From positions 713,828 to 777,827 of the forward strand of contig CM034604.1 of assembly GCA_020091685.1 (NCBI GenBank): a stretch of DNA of 64,000 nucleotides, in the 5' to 3' direction. The DNA is from Lutjanus erythropterus (Eukaryota > Chordata > Actinopteri > Lutjaniformes > Lutjanidae). This document shows, piece by piece, positions 54,169-63,540 of this stretch (its first letter is position 1; each line of letters starts with the position of its first letter). The translations under genes and the position numbers were made by a program. A model generated the notes under the pieces. That model made no database searches. It saw only the letters and a program-made list of their open reading frames with translations, and was not told where the DNA came from.

Positions 54169-57101
54169 GGCTTCGTAAATGTCCTTAATGAGGCATCATC
54201 CAATCTTCCGGCACTGTGTGCTAGGACTGAGTTTAGTACACTCCTCACTGTCCTAATCTGGTGTTCCCATATGCCCCCAGCACGACTTGAGCCTGGTGCA
54301 TTCATGTAGAAGTCGCACTGCTTCTCTGCCAGATATGCAGTCACTCTTTCCTTGTTCATTTCATTTAGAGCTCTTTCCATTTCATTTTTTGCTCCGACAA
54401 AGTTAGATCCCTGATCTGATCTGATGTGTCTAACAGCTCCTCGGATGGCCAGGAAACACCGTAAGGCATTGATGAAAGCATCGGTCGTCAAGTCTTCCAA
54501 CATCTCTATGTGAAATGCTCTGGAGCAAAGACACGTGAAAAGGAGACCATACCGTTTGTGTTCTTTGCGGCCTTGCTTGGTGTGGAATGGGCCAAAACAG
54601 TCCATACCGCAGTATGTGAATGGTGGTGAAGGATCAACCCGGTCACTGGGTAGGTCTGCCATACGCTGTTCCTGTGGTGACCCACGAGCTCTCCTGCAGG
54701 GGACACACTGCCTTATATACTGGGCTACTGCCTTACTGCCACCAATAATCCAGTATCTGTTGGCCCTCAGCTCATTCATGGTTTGTCCTCTGCCTTGGTG
54801 TTGTGTTTTTTCATGATGATGTGCCAGGATGAGACGTGTGACAACACCATCCTTTGGGAGGATTATTGGGTGTCTCAGATCAAGAGGTGTAGATGCTCTC
54901 CTCAGACGTCCTCCTACTCTCATTATATCATCTTGGAGGACTGGGTCAAGCTGGTACAGTGGGTGATTACATGGCAGCCTTCCAGATCTCTGGCTGAGTA
55001 TATGCAACTCCTCTACAAAGGCATCTTGCTGTGCAAGCTTGATGAGAGTGAGTGAGGCCCTCCTTCTTTCCTCCACATTTAAAGGTTCTGTCGTCTTAAT
55101 CCCTTTAGCTAATCGCTGAGTGCGTGCAATGACGTTCACCACCATGGTCCATTTTGAGAACCGTGCCAGTCGCTCTTGAAAATGAACTTGCCTTATGGCC
55201 TCAGTTTTCAGCACTTGGGTTGCCTTGACTTCAGGATCTCGTACTAGCAGCTCTGAAGTTCCTTGGTTTGTAACCACTTCTTTCTCCCATAGGAACCTGG
55301 GTCCTGTGAGCCAATTTGAATTGATCAGCTCGCTTACGCTGAGGCCCATTGAGGCATGATCAGCAGGGTTCTCTCCAGTATCGACGTAGTACCATTGTTC
55401 TGGGTTGGTGGTTTCCCGTATTCTCTGGACACGGTTTGCGATGAAGACATGAAACCGTCGAGCCTCGTTATTGATATAAGCGAGGACCACTTGTGAATCT
55501 GTCCAGAAATACTCTCTGTCCACCCTGAGCTCTAGCTCCTCCTTCAGCATGTTGCTCACAGCAGCAGAGATCACAGCTGCAGTCAACTCTAGCCTTGGTA
55601 TGGTGACTATTTTTGTAGGTGCAACTCTTGCTTTGCCCATGATCAAGGTACAGTGCACTTTGTCTTCACTCACCAGTCTAAGGTACGAGCACTGACCGTA
55701 GCCTTGAGTGCTAGCATCTGAAAAGTGATGCAGTTCGACTTCCAGGATCTTCCCGAAGTTTTCTGGTGTGAAGCATCTAGGGATCTGAATCTTTCCAAGA
55801 TTTCTCAAATCATTCACCCAACTCTCCCACCTTGGCTTCAACTCGCTGGGTAGTGGTTCGTCCCAGCTGACACCCCTCTGACACATTTCTTGAAGCACCC
55901 TCTTTCCTGGGAGGATGAATGGGGCCAAGAAGCCTAAGGGATCATACACTGAGGCAACAATGGATAGAATTCCACGTCTTGTTGCTGGTTTCTCATCAAG
56001 GGAGACCTTGAAGGAGAAGGTGTCACTCTCTACATTCCATCTTACTCCTAGCACTCTCTGTACTGGAAGATTGTCGTAGTTGAGATCCACATTCTTCATG
56101 TCAGCAGCACGTTCGGTGATGCAGACAGACTCCAGTACCTCTCGTTTGTTGGAGAGGAATTTGTGGAGGCGTAACTTTCCTTTAGCACACAGAGCTTGGG
56201 CCTCCTTCACCAGCTTAATTGCTTCATCAATGGATTCCAGGCTTATGAGGCCATCATCTACATAGAAATGCTTTGTGATGAAGCCAGCTGCTGAAGGGTA
56301 CATTTTCTCATGTTGGCGGGCGAGATACTTCATGCCATAATTGGCACAGCCCGGGGATGATGATGCTCCAAAGAGGTGAACCTTCATATGATATTCTTGG
56401 GGTTCTGAGTCTGTATCTCCATCTTCCCACCACAGGAACCGCAGATAATCTCTGTCCTCTTTGCTGACGTGGAACCTGTGAAACATTTTTTCCACATCAC
56501 ACATGACTGCAACCGGATGTCTACGGAAACGGCAGAGTACTCCAGTCAGTCCATTTGTAAGATCCGGTCCTGTTAGCAGGTGGTCATTCAAGGCAGTGCC
56601 TTCGTACTTTGCAGAGCAATCAAACACCACTCTGATTTTCTCTGGTTTCCTGGGGTGGTAAACCCCTTGGTGTGGGATGTACCACACACTTCCTGACTCT
56701 GGCTGCTTATCTGCTTTCTCTGCATCGCCATCTTTGAAAACACCTTCCATAAATTTCATGTAATCCTTCTTGAATTTAGGATCTCTGTCCAGTTTCTTTT
56801 TAAGGTGCTTCAGCCGTACTAAGGCAAGTTTCTTTTTGTCTGGGAGACGTGGACGTGCCTTAAAGGGAAGGGGCATCTCAAGATGTCCACACTCATTCTG
56901 TTGAATTCTTCCCTCTAAGAATTGCAGGAACTGAATATCTTCTTGAGATATGCTCCTTTCTCCAGGTCTGGTGTCTGCAAAATCGGACTCAAGTGCTTTA
57001 ATAGCAGCAGCTGGTGTCACAGGTGGAAGCTCCCTGACTGATATACGATGACACAGACCAGTCACGTCTTTGGAGTTCACACATTGGGGTGCGCTTCCCA
57101 C
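54099..57101 (-). CDS. BEL/Pao Pol: reverse transcriptase, RNase H, integrase
   Basis: 1,000 codons. Reverse transcriptase spans about residues 130-400 with 'VMCDVEKMFHRF' (first Asp block) and the catalytic 'FYVDDGLIS' (YVDD at 280-283). RNase H spans about 455-590 with D462 ('HFSDAS'), E505 ('RLELTAA'), D535 ('FWTDSQ') and D581. Integrase follows: an HHCC zinc motif (H762/H768...C799-C802, 'QCVPCRRARG') and the DDE triad D834 ('GMDCFGPF'), D896 ('RSDQGSNF') and E946 ('GIWEHQ'). All catalytic residues are intact. The last about 25 residues are read in a wrong frame because a base is lost at about 54,176; the true C-terminus continues at 53,680-54,168. The start of this frame is itself created by an upstream frame change, so it is not the native start. 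Confidence 0.93.
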   Translation of the reverse strand: MGSAPQCVNSKDVTGLCHRISVRELPPVTPAAAIKALESDFADTRPGERSISQEDIQFLQFLEGRIQQNECGHLEMPLPFKARPRLPDKKKLALVRLKHLKKKLDRDPKFKKDYMKFMEGVFKDGDAEKADKQPESGSVWYIPHQGVYHPRKPEKIRVVFDCSAKYEGTALNDHLLTGPDLTNGLTGVLCRFRRHPVAVMCDVEKMFHRFHVSKEDRDYLRFLWWEDGDTDSEPQEYHMKVHLFGASSSPGCANYGMKYLARQHEKMYPSAAGFITKHFYVDDGLISLESIDEAIKLVKEAQALCAKGKLRLHKFLSNKREVLESVCITERAADMKNVDLNYDNLPVQRVLGVRWNVESDTFSFKVSLDEKPATRRGILSIVASVYDPLGFLAPFILPGKRVLQEMCQRGVSWDEPLPSELKPRWESWVNDLRNLGKIQIPRCFTPENFGKILEVELHHFSDASTQGYGQCSYLRLVSEDKVHCTLIMGKARVAPTKIVTIPRLELTAAVISAAVSNMLKEELELRVDREYFWTDSQVVLAYINNEARRFHVFIANRVQRIRETTNPEQWYYVDTGENPADHASMGLSVSELINSNWLTGPRFLWEKEVVTNQGTSELLVRDPEVKATQVLKTEAIRQVHFQERLARFSKWTMVVNVIARTQRLAKGIKTTEPLNVEERRRASLTLIKLAQQDAFVEELHILSQRSGRLPCNHPLYQLDPVLQDDIMRVGGRLRRASTPLDLRHPIILPKDGVVTRLILAHHHEKTQHQGRGQTMNELRANRYWIIGGSKAVAQYIRQCVPCRRARGSPQEQRMADLPSDRVDPSPPFTYCGMDCFGPFHTKQGRKEHKRYGLLFTCLCSRAFHIEMLEDLTTDAFINALRCFLAIRGAVRHIRSDQGSNFVGAKNEMERALNEMNKERVTAYLAEKQCDFYMNAPGSSRAGGIWEHQIRTVRSVLNSVLAHSAGRLDDASLRTFTKPCPLLITAHQLLTASAIPQVWSH

Positions 57102-57379
57102 AATGCTCCAACCGAGGTCAGTTTAACAGCATAAGGCTCTTGATCACCTCCAGTAATGACCTTTCGAGGTGCTAGTGCTCTGGGGCAGTCATAACCAATC
57201 AAGAGTCCAACCCCACAGTCCATTATTGAGGGCATTTCGTGGGCTATGGCTGCCAGGTGTTTTAACTTTCTAGCTGTTTTGCAGGTGGGAATGTGTGCAC
57301 GTTCAAGGGGGATGAAGTCCCTTGTGTAGGCGGGGGGCAAGTCGATAAAGCTATCTGAGGAGAACCCTCTGAAGTCCAC
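57077..57379 (-). pseudogene. BEL/Pao protease-RT linker segment in a shifted frame
   Basis: This 100-codon minus-strand frame continues the polyprotein between Gag-protease and the polymerase, with 'GLLIGYDCPRALAPRKVITG' and 'GGDQEPYAVKLTS' typical of that region in BEL/Pao elements. Gag and the polymerase frame are in the same register (+0) while this piece is offset, so two compensating frame changes bracket it: one at about 57,380, one at a short A-run near 57,121 (on the minus strand). Confidence 0.75.
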
Positions 57380-59615
57380 TAACTCTCTGGCTCTTTACAA
57401 TTGAGTCTCTTGCCATCATAGTGGAAAGCTTTAGTTTTACTGGCTCCATTACTGCCTGCAATCTTTCACACACCTCCTGGGTGTCCAATAAGGCATACAC
57501 CAATGTTTCTGCATCATTGGTGTTAGGTGATGAGATCCATACTGGCACAATCATTGATGTGCTTTCACCTTCCCCTCCATTCACATAGCATGAGAGAGAG
57601 GATGTACTTTCCTCAACTTGTGGGACACTTTGTGAAGAAGATTTGTCTGGCGGGGGACGTTCTTCATGCAATGGAGTTGGATGGTGCCTTTTGCATATGC
57701 CACACATGGCTCTGTTTTTACAGTCTCTTGAGTTGTGTCCTTTCCTGAGGCATGCAAAACACAGCTTGTTATCCTGAATGAATTTTCTCTTTTTCTCCAC
57801 TGCCATGTCCGATAACTTTTGACATTTATGCATTGAATGGTTTTCTCCACAACACATACATTTGACAGGGCCTGGGTTATGTGTTGGTGTGTTCCATTTC
57901 TTTGGTATGTGGGAATCTTTCGACTTTGTCTCACCAACATCGTTAGGTTTGGCTGTGTTACTTGAGGCATCCGAAGCCTTAACACTGGTGGCAAAGGTGT
58001 TTGCTTTTGGACGCTTTGTTTCTCTAAATGACTTTTCTTCAGAGGGCTTTAAGGCATGCAATGATGACACTGGGTTACATGCTATGCGTGCTTCCTTTGA
58101 GATAAATGAGGCAAACTCCTTAAAGCTTGGGTAGTCTTTGGCTTGATCCAGCTGTTCCGTTACATAACGATTCCACCTGGATGTTACCAGATCTGGGAGT
58201 TTGACTAGCATCTTCTGATTCTCTTCGCAGTCATTCAGTACCTGAAGACCCTTGATATGAGGCATAGCACTGCTACATGATTGCAGGAAGTCACTAAATT
58301 CCCTTAGCTTAAGATACTCCTTTGCACCTATCTTTGGCCACCTGTTAAGTTTCTCTCTGAATGCACGTTGCACTACAAAGGAGTGACCATATCTGTCATT
58401 CAGCTTCTCCCATGCTTGTTGATAGGCCTCTTCATCCTTCCTGTAGAAGCTGCCTTCTAGGGCAGACTTTGCTTCCCCACCAATGTATTTTTGTAGGTAG
58501 AACAGTCTTTCTGCGGGACTTGAGCACCGTCTCTCTATAAGGGCTTTGAAGCTTGTGCTCCATTCTGTAAACTTCAGTGGGTCACCAGAGAATATGGGAG
58601 GCTCTGGAAGAGGAAGTCGAGTGAGGGCCATTGACTCTTGTAATGTGTGTATTAGAGATGCCTCATTTTTTGTAGCCTGCCCTTCCTGACATGTTGCAGA
58701 TGGAGTAAGTAAATTGGGCTCTCTCACTTCACTGCATACAGGACCACATCTCTCACTCTTTTCTTTTGACTCCTCCTCAGTATATACCTTGAGCTTTGCC
58801 TCAATTACCTCAATGTCTCTTTGATTTTCAAGCTTTTTCAGTTCTTGACGTTGTGCATCAATGACAGGTTGCATTTCCATTTCTGCTTTCTTTGCAGCTA
58901 GCTGTGCAGCTGTCTCTGCCCTTCTAGCCAAAATGCTTGGTGACTCTGAGAGATGATTGGAGCGATGACTGAGAGCAGTGGTTCTGGAGACTGTTGATCC
59001 ATATATGGACCTGGCATATTCAGTGTTCAGCAGCATGCGCAGCCTTGATTTTTCTGCCTCAGCATCAAACTCTTCTCCTTCCTCAGTGAGGCGTATTCTC
59101 ATCAGTCCCAATAAATCTGCTGTTACAGCTGAGCATGCATCAACTTTTCTACGAATTTCTTGGCTTGGTGCTGTTTGGACTCGTATGCTATCATATAAGT
59201 CTTTCAATTCAGAGTCCAGCTTCACGACCACATCCATCATGTCATACAACTCACTCTCAGAGCACTCATGTTTTAGAGTTGTGTGAATGTCCCTTACTTG
59301 AGTTTTCCATTTCTCATATATGGACTTGAACTTCCTTTCCCTTTGAGCTAGTTCTTGTTCCTTAAGCTCCTTCATTTTAGGTGTTAAACGTCTTTCACGG
59401 GAGGATTGTCTTGTTTTAGAAGCAGCTGAGTGAAGTTCTTTAAGCACTGTTTCAGATTTCTCATTTTTGTCTGGTTGATCCTGAAAAACACTCCCTATTT
59501 TGTCTCTCTCTGCTACATCAGTTTCAGAGTTTGAGCAAACCTGGACTTCTGGCAGGGAATCAACCTGCCCAGCAAACCCACCACAATGAGACAATGGTTC
59601 ACCCTGAACTGACAT
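57351..59615 (-). CDS. BEL/Pao Gag with start of protease
   Basis: 754 codons starting MSVQGEPLSH. The N-terminal third is charged and coiled-coil-like, with 'LTPKMKELKEQELAQRERKF'. The centre ('LPLPEPPIFSGDPLKFTEW', then 'RLFYLQKYIGGEAK') is the conserved capsid-like domain of Pao-type Gag. Three Cys/His clusters lie at about residues 586-598 (CMCCGENHSMHKC), 619-632 (CFACLRKGHNSRDC, a canonical CX2CX4HX4C) and 638-650 (CGICKRHHPTPLH). The frame then enters the aspartic protease ('VYALLDTQ') and ends at a stop after a frame change at about 57,380. The residues following DTQ look shorter than usual for the family, suggesting a small deletion beside the catalytic Asp. Confidence 0.88.
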   Translation of the reverse strand: MSVQGEPLSHCGGFAGQVDSLPEVQVCSNSETDVAERDKIGSVFQDQPDKNEKSETVLKELHSAASKTRQSSRERRLTPKMKELKEQELAQRERKFKSIYEKWKTQVRDIHTTLKHECSESELYDMMDVVVKLDSELKDLYDSIRVQTAPSQEIRRKVDACSAVTADLLGLMRIRLTEEGEEFDAEAEKSRLRMLLNTEYARSIYGSTVSRTTALSHRSNHLSESPSILARRAETAAQLAAKKAEMEMQPVIDAQRQELKKLENQRDIEVIEAKLKVYTEEESKEKSERCGPVCSEVREPNLLTPSATCQEGQATKNEASLIHTLQESMALTRLPLPEPPIFSGDPLKFTEWSTSFKALIERRCSSPAERLFYLQKYIGGEAKSALEGSFYRKDEEAYQQAWEKLNDRYGHSFVVQRAFREKLNRWPKIGAKEYLKLREFSDFLQSCSSAMPHIKGLQVLNDCEENQKMLVKLPDLVTSRWNRYVTEQLDQAKDYPSFKEFASFISKEARIACNPVSSLHALKPSEEKSFRETKRPKANTFATSVKASDASSNTAKPNDVGETKSKDSHIPKKWNTPTHNPGPVKCMCCGENHSMHKCQKLSDMAVEKKRKFIQDNKLCFACLRKGHNSRDCKNRAMCGICKRHHPTPLHEERPPPDKSSSQSVPQVEESTSSLSCYVNGGEGESTSMIVPVWISSPNTNDAETLVYALLDTQEVCERLQAVMEPVKLKLSTMMARDSIVKSQRVSGLQRVLLR

Positions 59616-59924
59616 TTGTAACCTTTAATGAATTAACACTTAAAGCAGGAAACAAGCTAACTCATATGCACATGAATTGTAGCGACTGACAATGAAGCAC
59701 TTTGCTTAAGCTAATTTACAATGCAGCTTTAACTTATAGCTGTTACCCATACCACTCTGAAAATTATTGTTAGAATGACAAAAAAAGGGCTCCAATTGTC
59801 CCAAGCCTTTGATTTACAAGTGTTATTGATTTTACAGGAAGTGCAATGTGAGATTAGCAGTTATAGTCAAGACAGTTTAGTATGTTCCTTTCTTTGATCA
59901 CTCTATTTTTACAGTATTGAGTAT
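59616..59924 (-). other. BEL/Pao 5' leader
   Basis: About 310 bp between the 5' LTR and the gag start. The bases next to the LTR on the minus strand read 'atactcaatactg', which does not start with the TGG of a typical tRNA primer-binding site. Otherwise nothing identifiable. Confidence 0.6.
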
Positions 59925-60415
59925 TGCGAAGATGTATCATGGAACACCGTGACAACTAGAAATTAACAGAAAATAGTTTCAAGCACAAACCTCAAAATAA
60001 TAACAAACATATATTCTGTCTCATTTCCCTACAAACCCGAGTAACACAGCATTAAAAACAGGGTAATTTATCATAATAATTACCGTGTTCGCCTGGTAGA
60101 CCAGCTGTAGGATCAAGGGAGAGAGCGTAAACGTCCGCTGTCCATGCTCGGTATTTTTAGTCTCTTTTTTTTTTTTTTGCCCGGCCTTTTCTCCCGCTAA
60201 ACTTCCGGGTCATTGTCATGTGATTCACAAAGAAAATACATTTGACATTGTATATTCAAGGAGACAACATAATAATAACTCAAGCTCTTATTCTATCCCA
60301 AATGACAGCAAATAAAATATTCTACAACAGCATGAGAAACTGTTTAACCTCAAAGGGGGGCCTCTGATGTTGTCATGGCAACATGCAAACAATGCCGTCA
60401 TCAGCGCCAGCTACA
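59925..60415 (-). repeat. 5' LTR of the BEL/Pao element
   Basis: Direct copy of 52,864-53,355. On the minus strand it starts TGTAGCTGGC and ends CTTCGCA. Polymerase II promoter function is expected of the family; no unambiguous TATA box was identified. Confidence 0.93.
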
Positions 60416-60789
60416 TCAGTGTTGATTGTCAGTGTGTTCAGTCCACCTGTGGATGATTCAACAAGTCACTGGATGGCTTGTTCCTCTGTATAACAAATGA
60501 TCTTCTGTTTGATGTGGATGTTTTGTGATGATATTTGATGTTTGATGCTGATATTAAAATGTTGCATTTTCCACTGAGAATGACGGAAATGTTTAATTTT
60601 TGTTTTTTTTTCCATAGAAACCACCATAGCAACAATAGAAAATGTTGTATTCCAACATTGGAAAATGTTGCATTCCAACATTTTCTTGGCGAAACCTGAA
60701 AAAATCTTCATCATAACTAACAAACTTAAGATCACATACATCCACTGAATGAAGATTATGAAAATAAAAAGTACATTTCTCACTAAAAA

Positions 60790-61424
60790 TGTCATCAAAA
60801 TGCATTTTACAGTACAATATCATTTAGCAGACCCTTTTATCCAAAGCAACATATATCAGAGAGCTGATACAACACAAGCAAGGATCTAGTCAGGAGAGAA
60901 CAACACGAGTAAATGTCATGAAGCAAAGATCAAGTCTGACTGGATGAGGAGCCTACAGGCAGTACTGGTGGCAGTTTGTACAGAGAGCATAAGATGCATC
61001 GGATTTTTTTAAACACACACACACACACATATGTATTTATATACTGTGCAGTCAGTTGACTGCAAAGGTGTTTACAAAAGAGCTGTGTCGTCAGTCTTCT
61101 CTTAAAGACTGAAAGCGACTCTGCCAATCAAACATGGTTTGGTAGCTCGTTCCACCATCAGGGAGCCACAAACTTTGGGCCCCCGCTGTGGTGGTTGAAT
61201 CAGACATCTTTCATTGGCAGAGTGCAGTGAGTGGAAGGGCTGGAAGCCAGTGGAGCGATCTGCACAGTGAGGTGACGTGCTGTTTTTGGCCAATTGGAAA
61301 CCAGATGTTCCGCATTCTGGATCATCTGTAGAGGTTTGAACGTGCATGTGGGGAGGCCTGCCAATAAGGAGTTGCGGTAGTCAAATGCATGATATTGCGA
61401 GAGCCTGAACCAGGAGTTGTGCTG
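60790..61424 (+). repeat. Old interspersed repeat, left part
   Basis: It contains 'catttagcagacccttttat' and 'ccaaagcaacatat', then 'tctcttaaagactgaaagcg' and 'ggctggaagccagtggagcg', ordered phrases of a very widespread teleost repeat. It continues in register at 62,049 after the LTR insertion. An (AC)n tract lies at about 61,012-61,028. Confidence 0.6.
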
Positions 61425-62042
61425 TTGTGACAAAAAGACTCAGAAAAATAGGCCAGTAAGGTCTGGGCTTAAAGCCACAACACCCTAAAAACCTTGATAA
61501 AAATCCACTGTTATCACTTGTATATTTCCAAAGTTTAATCCATCAAAAATAATAATCAGGCAAAGTCTGGAAAAATCACTGGAAGAACAACAAAGTCTGC
61601 CACACAAAGTTTATTGATCTCTCCAAGTAGAAAAATCAACAAGCTTGAGTCAAACCCAGGTTTAGACTGAAGAAAGAGGTGTAAAACACCTTGTTATATA
61701 CTGTTTAGGAGGCTCTAGGAGCCTCCTCCCATTCTGAACATTTTGGCTTATAATCAAACATATTTGTGTATTTTTAGGTGCTGGACCAGGTGCTGGAAAG
61801 TACCTACAAGTTCCTTGGATGACAGTGATTGATGTTGTGGTTTGATCTTTCTCATTAACTTTCTGGATGGGCATCATGATCTACCTTAGAATGGAATGTT
61901 CTTATCACTGCAACAAGGTTAGAGTGACCTGCAACAGGTTAGAGTGACCTTTTTTGCCCTGGCTGAAATGAACTTGGTGGTTGCAAATTACACCACTACA
62001 GTGGATGGAATGAACTTGGTGATTGAAAATTATACCACTACA
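61425..62042 (-). mobile_element. Solo-LTR-like insertion
   Basis: The 6-bp sequence 'gtgctg' occurs immediately on both sides (61,419-61,424 and 62,043-62,048), and the surrounding older repeat is continuous across it. On the minus strand the 618-bp insert starts TGTAGTGG, has a TATATAAC box (plus strand about 61,693-61,700), an AATAAA (plus 'tttatt' at 61,610-61,615) and ends GTCACAA, i.e. the U3-R-U5 layout of an LTR. Near its minus-strand start it has two tandem duplications (about 40 bp and about 20 bp). No internal coding region is present, so it is read as a solo LTR of an unknown ERV- or Gypsy-type family. Confidence 0.75.
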
Positions 62043-62048
62043 GTGCTG

Positions 62049-62335
62049 CATGTTCAGATAGGTAGGGACTTATGTTCCTGATGTTGCACAGGGAAAAACG
62101 GCACAGCTGAGCAATCAAAAAGAAGATTAGTTGGTCATCAATGACACCCATGTTTCGGGCAGACCTTGTGCGTGTGTGCTGGGTGGATTCAAGCTGGATA
62201 CTGAGTTCTTGTTGTATAGAGGGACTTGCTGGGATGACAGGGAGCTCAGTCCTGGAGAGGTTAAGTTGAAAGTGGTGTTTGCTCATCTATGTCGAGATAT
62301 CAGCTAGGCATGATGAGATGTGAGTGGAGACTGTA
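62049..62335 (+). repeat. Old interspersed repeat, right part
   Basis: It resumes with 'catgttcagataggtaggga' and has 'agagggacttgctgggatga', 'cagggagctcagtcctggag' and 'aggttaagttgaaagtggtg', the continuation of the repeat interrupted at 61,424. Confidence 0.55.
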
Positions 62336-62379
62336 TGTAAAATGTAAACATCTCACAATTTTAGAGCCCTTATTGTAAA

Positions 62380-62550
62380 ACTAATATGTTTTGCACAGTG
62401 AGCCAATGTAGCAATACATTTTGGTGTGAGACTGGGATGCCTCATCAGTGTACTGAATAGAAGTGTAAAATGATTTGCAAATCATTTCATTCAGTTTCTC
62501 TTTATGTTTTGCAAAACGTCTCAAGTCTTTTGTTATTGGGGTTGTACATA
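62380..62550 (+). repeat. Interspersed repeat relic ending 'attggggttgtaca'
   Basis: 'aaaatgatttgcaaatcatt' and the end 'ttgttattggggttgtacat' mark the 3' part of a common fish DNA repeat; diverged relative of 23,150-23,398. Confidence 0.45.
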
Positions 62551-62827
62551 ACAGAGGTCTGTCCAGAGGCATTTGTTAGTTTCTGACTCTGCCAAAATTG
62601 CACATATTTTTTTATAACCTTTTGATGACTAATGTAATATTTTTTCACTTCCAGTCACTGAGCCTCCCCTGACATTGATTGGAGCCCCTTGTGGAGGTCC
62701 ACGTCCCACTCTGAAGACTCTGCAACTAAAAACAGGACAAACAGGAAATAATCATAAAAATTAAAGAGAATGTGTGTGTGTTGATTTTAGTATGTTGCAT
62801 GTGTGCAGCGTTTATTTCTTTATTTGT

Positions 62828-63005
62828 TTTTTTAATGTTTTGGGCTTTTTGCCTTTATTGGTCAGGACAGCTGAAGAGCAGACAGGAAAGCGGGTAAAGA
62901 GTGGGGGGATGACACGCAGCAAAGGGCCACAGGCGGGAACTGAGCTGCTGGCCACTGTAGAGGACTGACATCCTCTGTACACGTACCAACCAAGCTACAG
63001 GAACA
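62828..63005 (-). repeat. tRNA-derived SINE
   Basis: On the minus strand it starts 'cctgtagcttggttggtacg', a clear tRNA A-box, followed by a variable loop-like part and 'cagttcccgcctgtgg' in B-box position, and then the tail 'gaccaataaaggcaaaaagc'. This is the layout of an abundant teleost SINE. The B-box is degenerate. Confidence 0.6.
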
Positions 63006-63427
63006 CGTCAGCAATGAATGTTTTGAGAGAGAGAGACAGAAGTTTCCATCCCTCTTATGGAATGTAGAACTGGCAGAAATGACTGAGCCACAATCAGACC
63101 TATCAGAGTCTGAACCTCCATCTCCACACCATTTTTTTTGGGGCATTTTCACCATTATAACACATTCAGCAGTGAAGAGTTGGGGCTGGTTCACAAGCGG
63201 TGTGTGACGGCTATGTCACATGGAGGAAGAAGAGAAAAGAGAGAAAGAAAAAGAAGAACACTGCCCTGCACCTGATTTTTTCATGTCTGTGACCTATACA
63301 TATTGACAATGAAGCTGTAGTGAAAGGAACCACACACATCATGCGAAAAAAGCTCGACTAGAATCTCTTGATGAGACATGGCTGCAGCAGCATTGCAAAC
63401 ACAACATGTGTGGCTGCGCGTTCATAG

Positions 63428-63540
63428 GGCGGCACGGTGGTGCAGCAAGAAGGTCCTGAGTTCGATCCCCCAGCTCCCTGGCTGGGTTAGGGCCTTTCTT
63501 TCCTTATGGAATAAGTGTTACAGAAAATGAATGAATGAAT
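63428..63540 (+). repeat. tRNA-like SINE, truncated
   Basis: It starts 'gggcggcacggtggtgcagc' and has a good B-box ('gagttcgatcccc'). It lacks the A-box part seen in the copy at 5,100 and ends in a short (AATG)n tail. Confidence 0.55.

Larger units (their letters stand above)
52864..60415 (-). mobile_element. BEL/Pao LTR retrotransposon, near-complete
   Basis: Two direct LTRs of about 490 bp (52,864-53,355 and 59,925-60,415) bound a minus-strand gag-pol. Each LTR has TG..CA ends. They differ at about ten positions plus a T-tract, roughly 2 percent, so the insertion is fairly recent. The internal order is gag with zinc knuckles, protease remnant, reverse transcriptase (YVDD), RNase H, integrase; this order with a Pao-type polymerase defines BEL/Pao. 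A purine-rich 'ggtgggag' abuts the 3' LTR and is the likely polypurine tract. I could not find a convincing tRNA primer site or a flanking target duplication. Lesions: frame changes at about 57,380, 57,120 and 54,176, and an in-frame stop at 53,926, so this copy is probably not autonomous. Confidence 0.95.

Noticed and set aside
52864-60415. Endogenous retrovirus with envelope gene
   Set aside because: Only 325 bp lie between pol and the 3' LTR and no envelope frame exists; the polymerase and Gag features fit a BEL/Pao retrotransposon.
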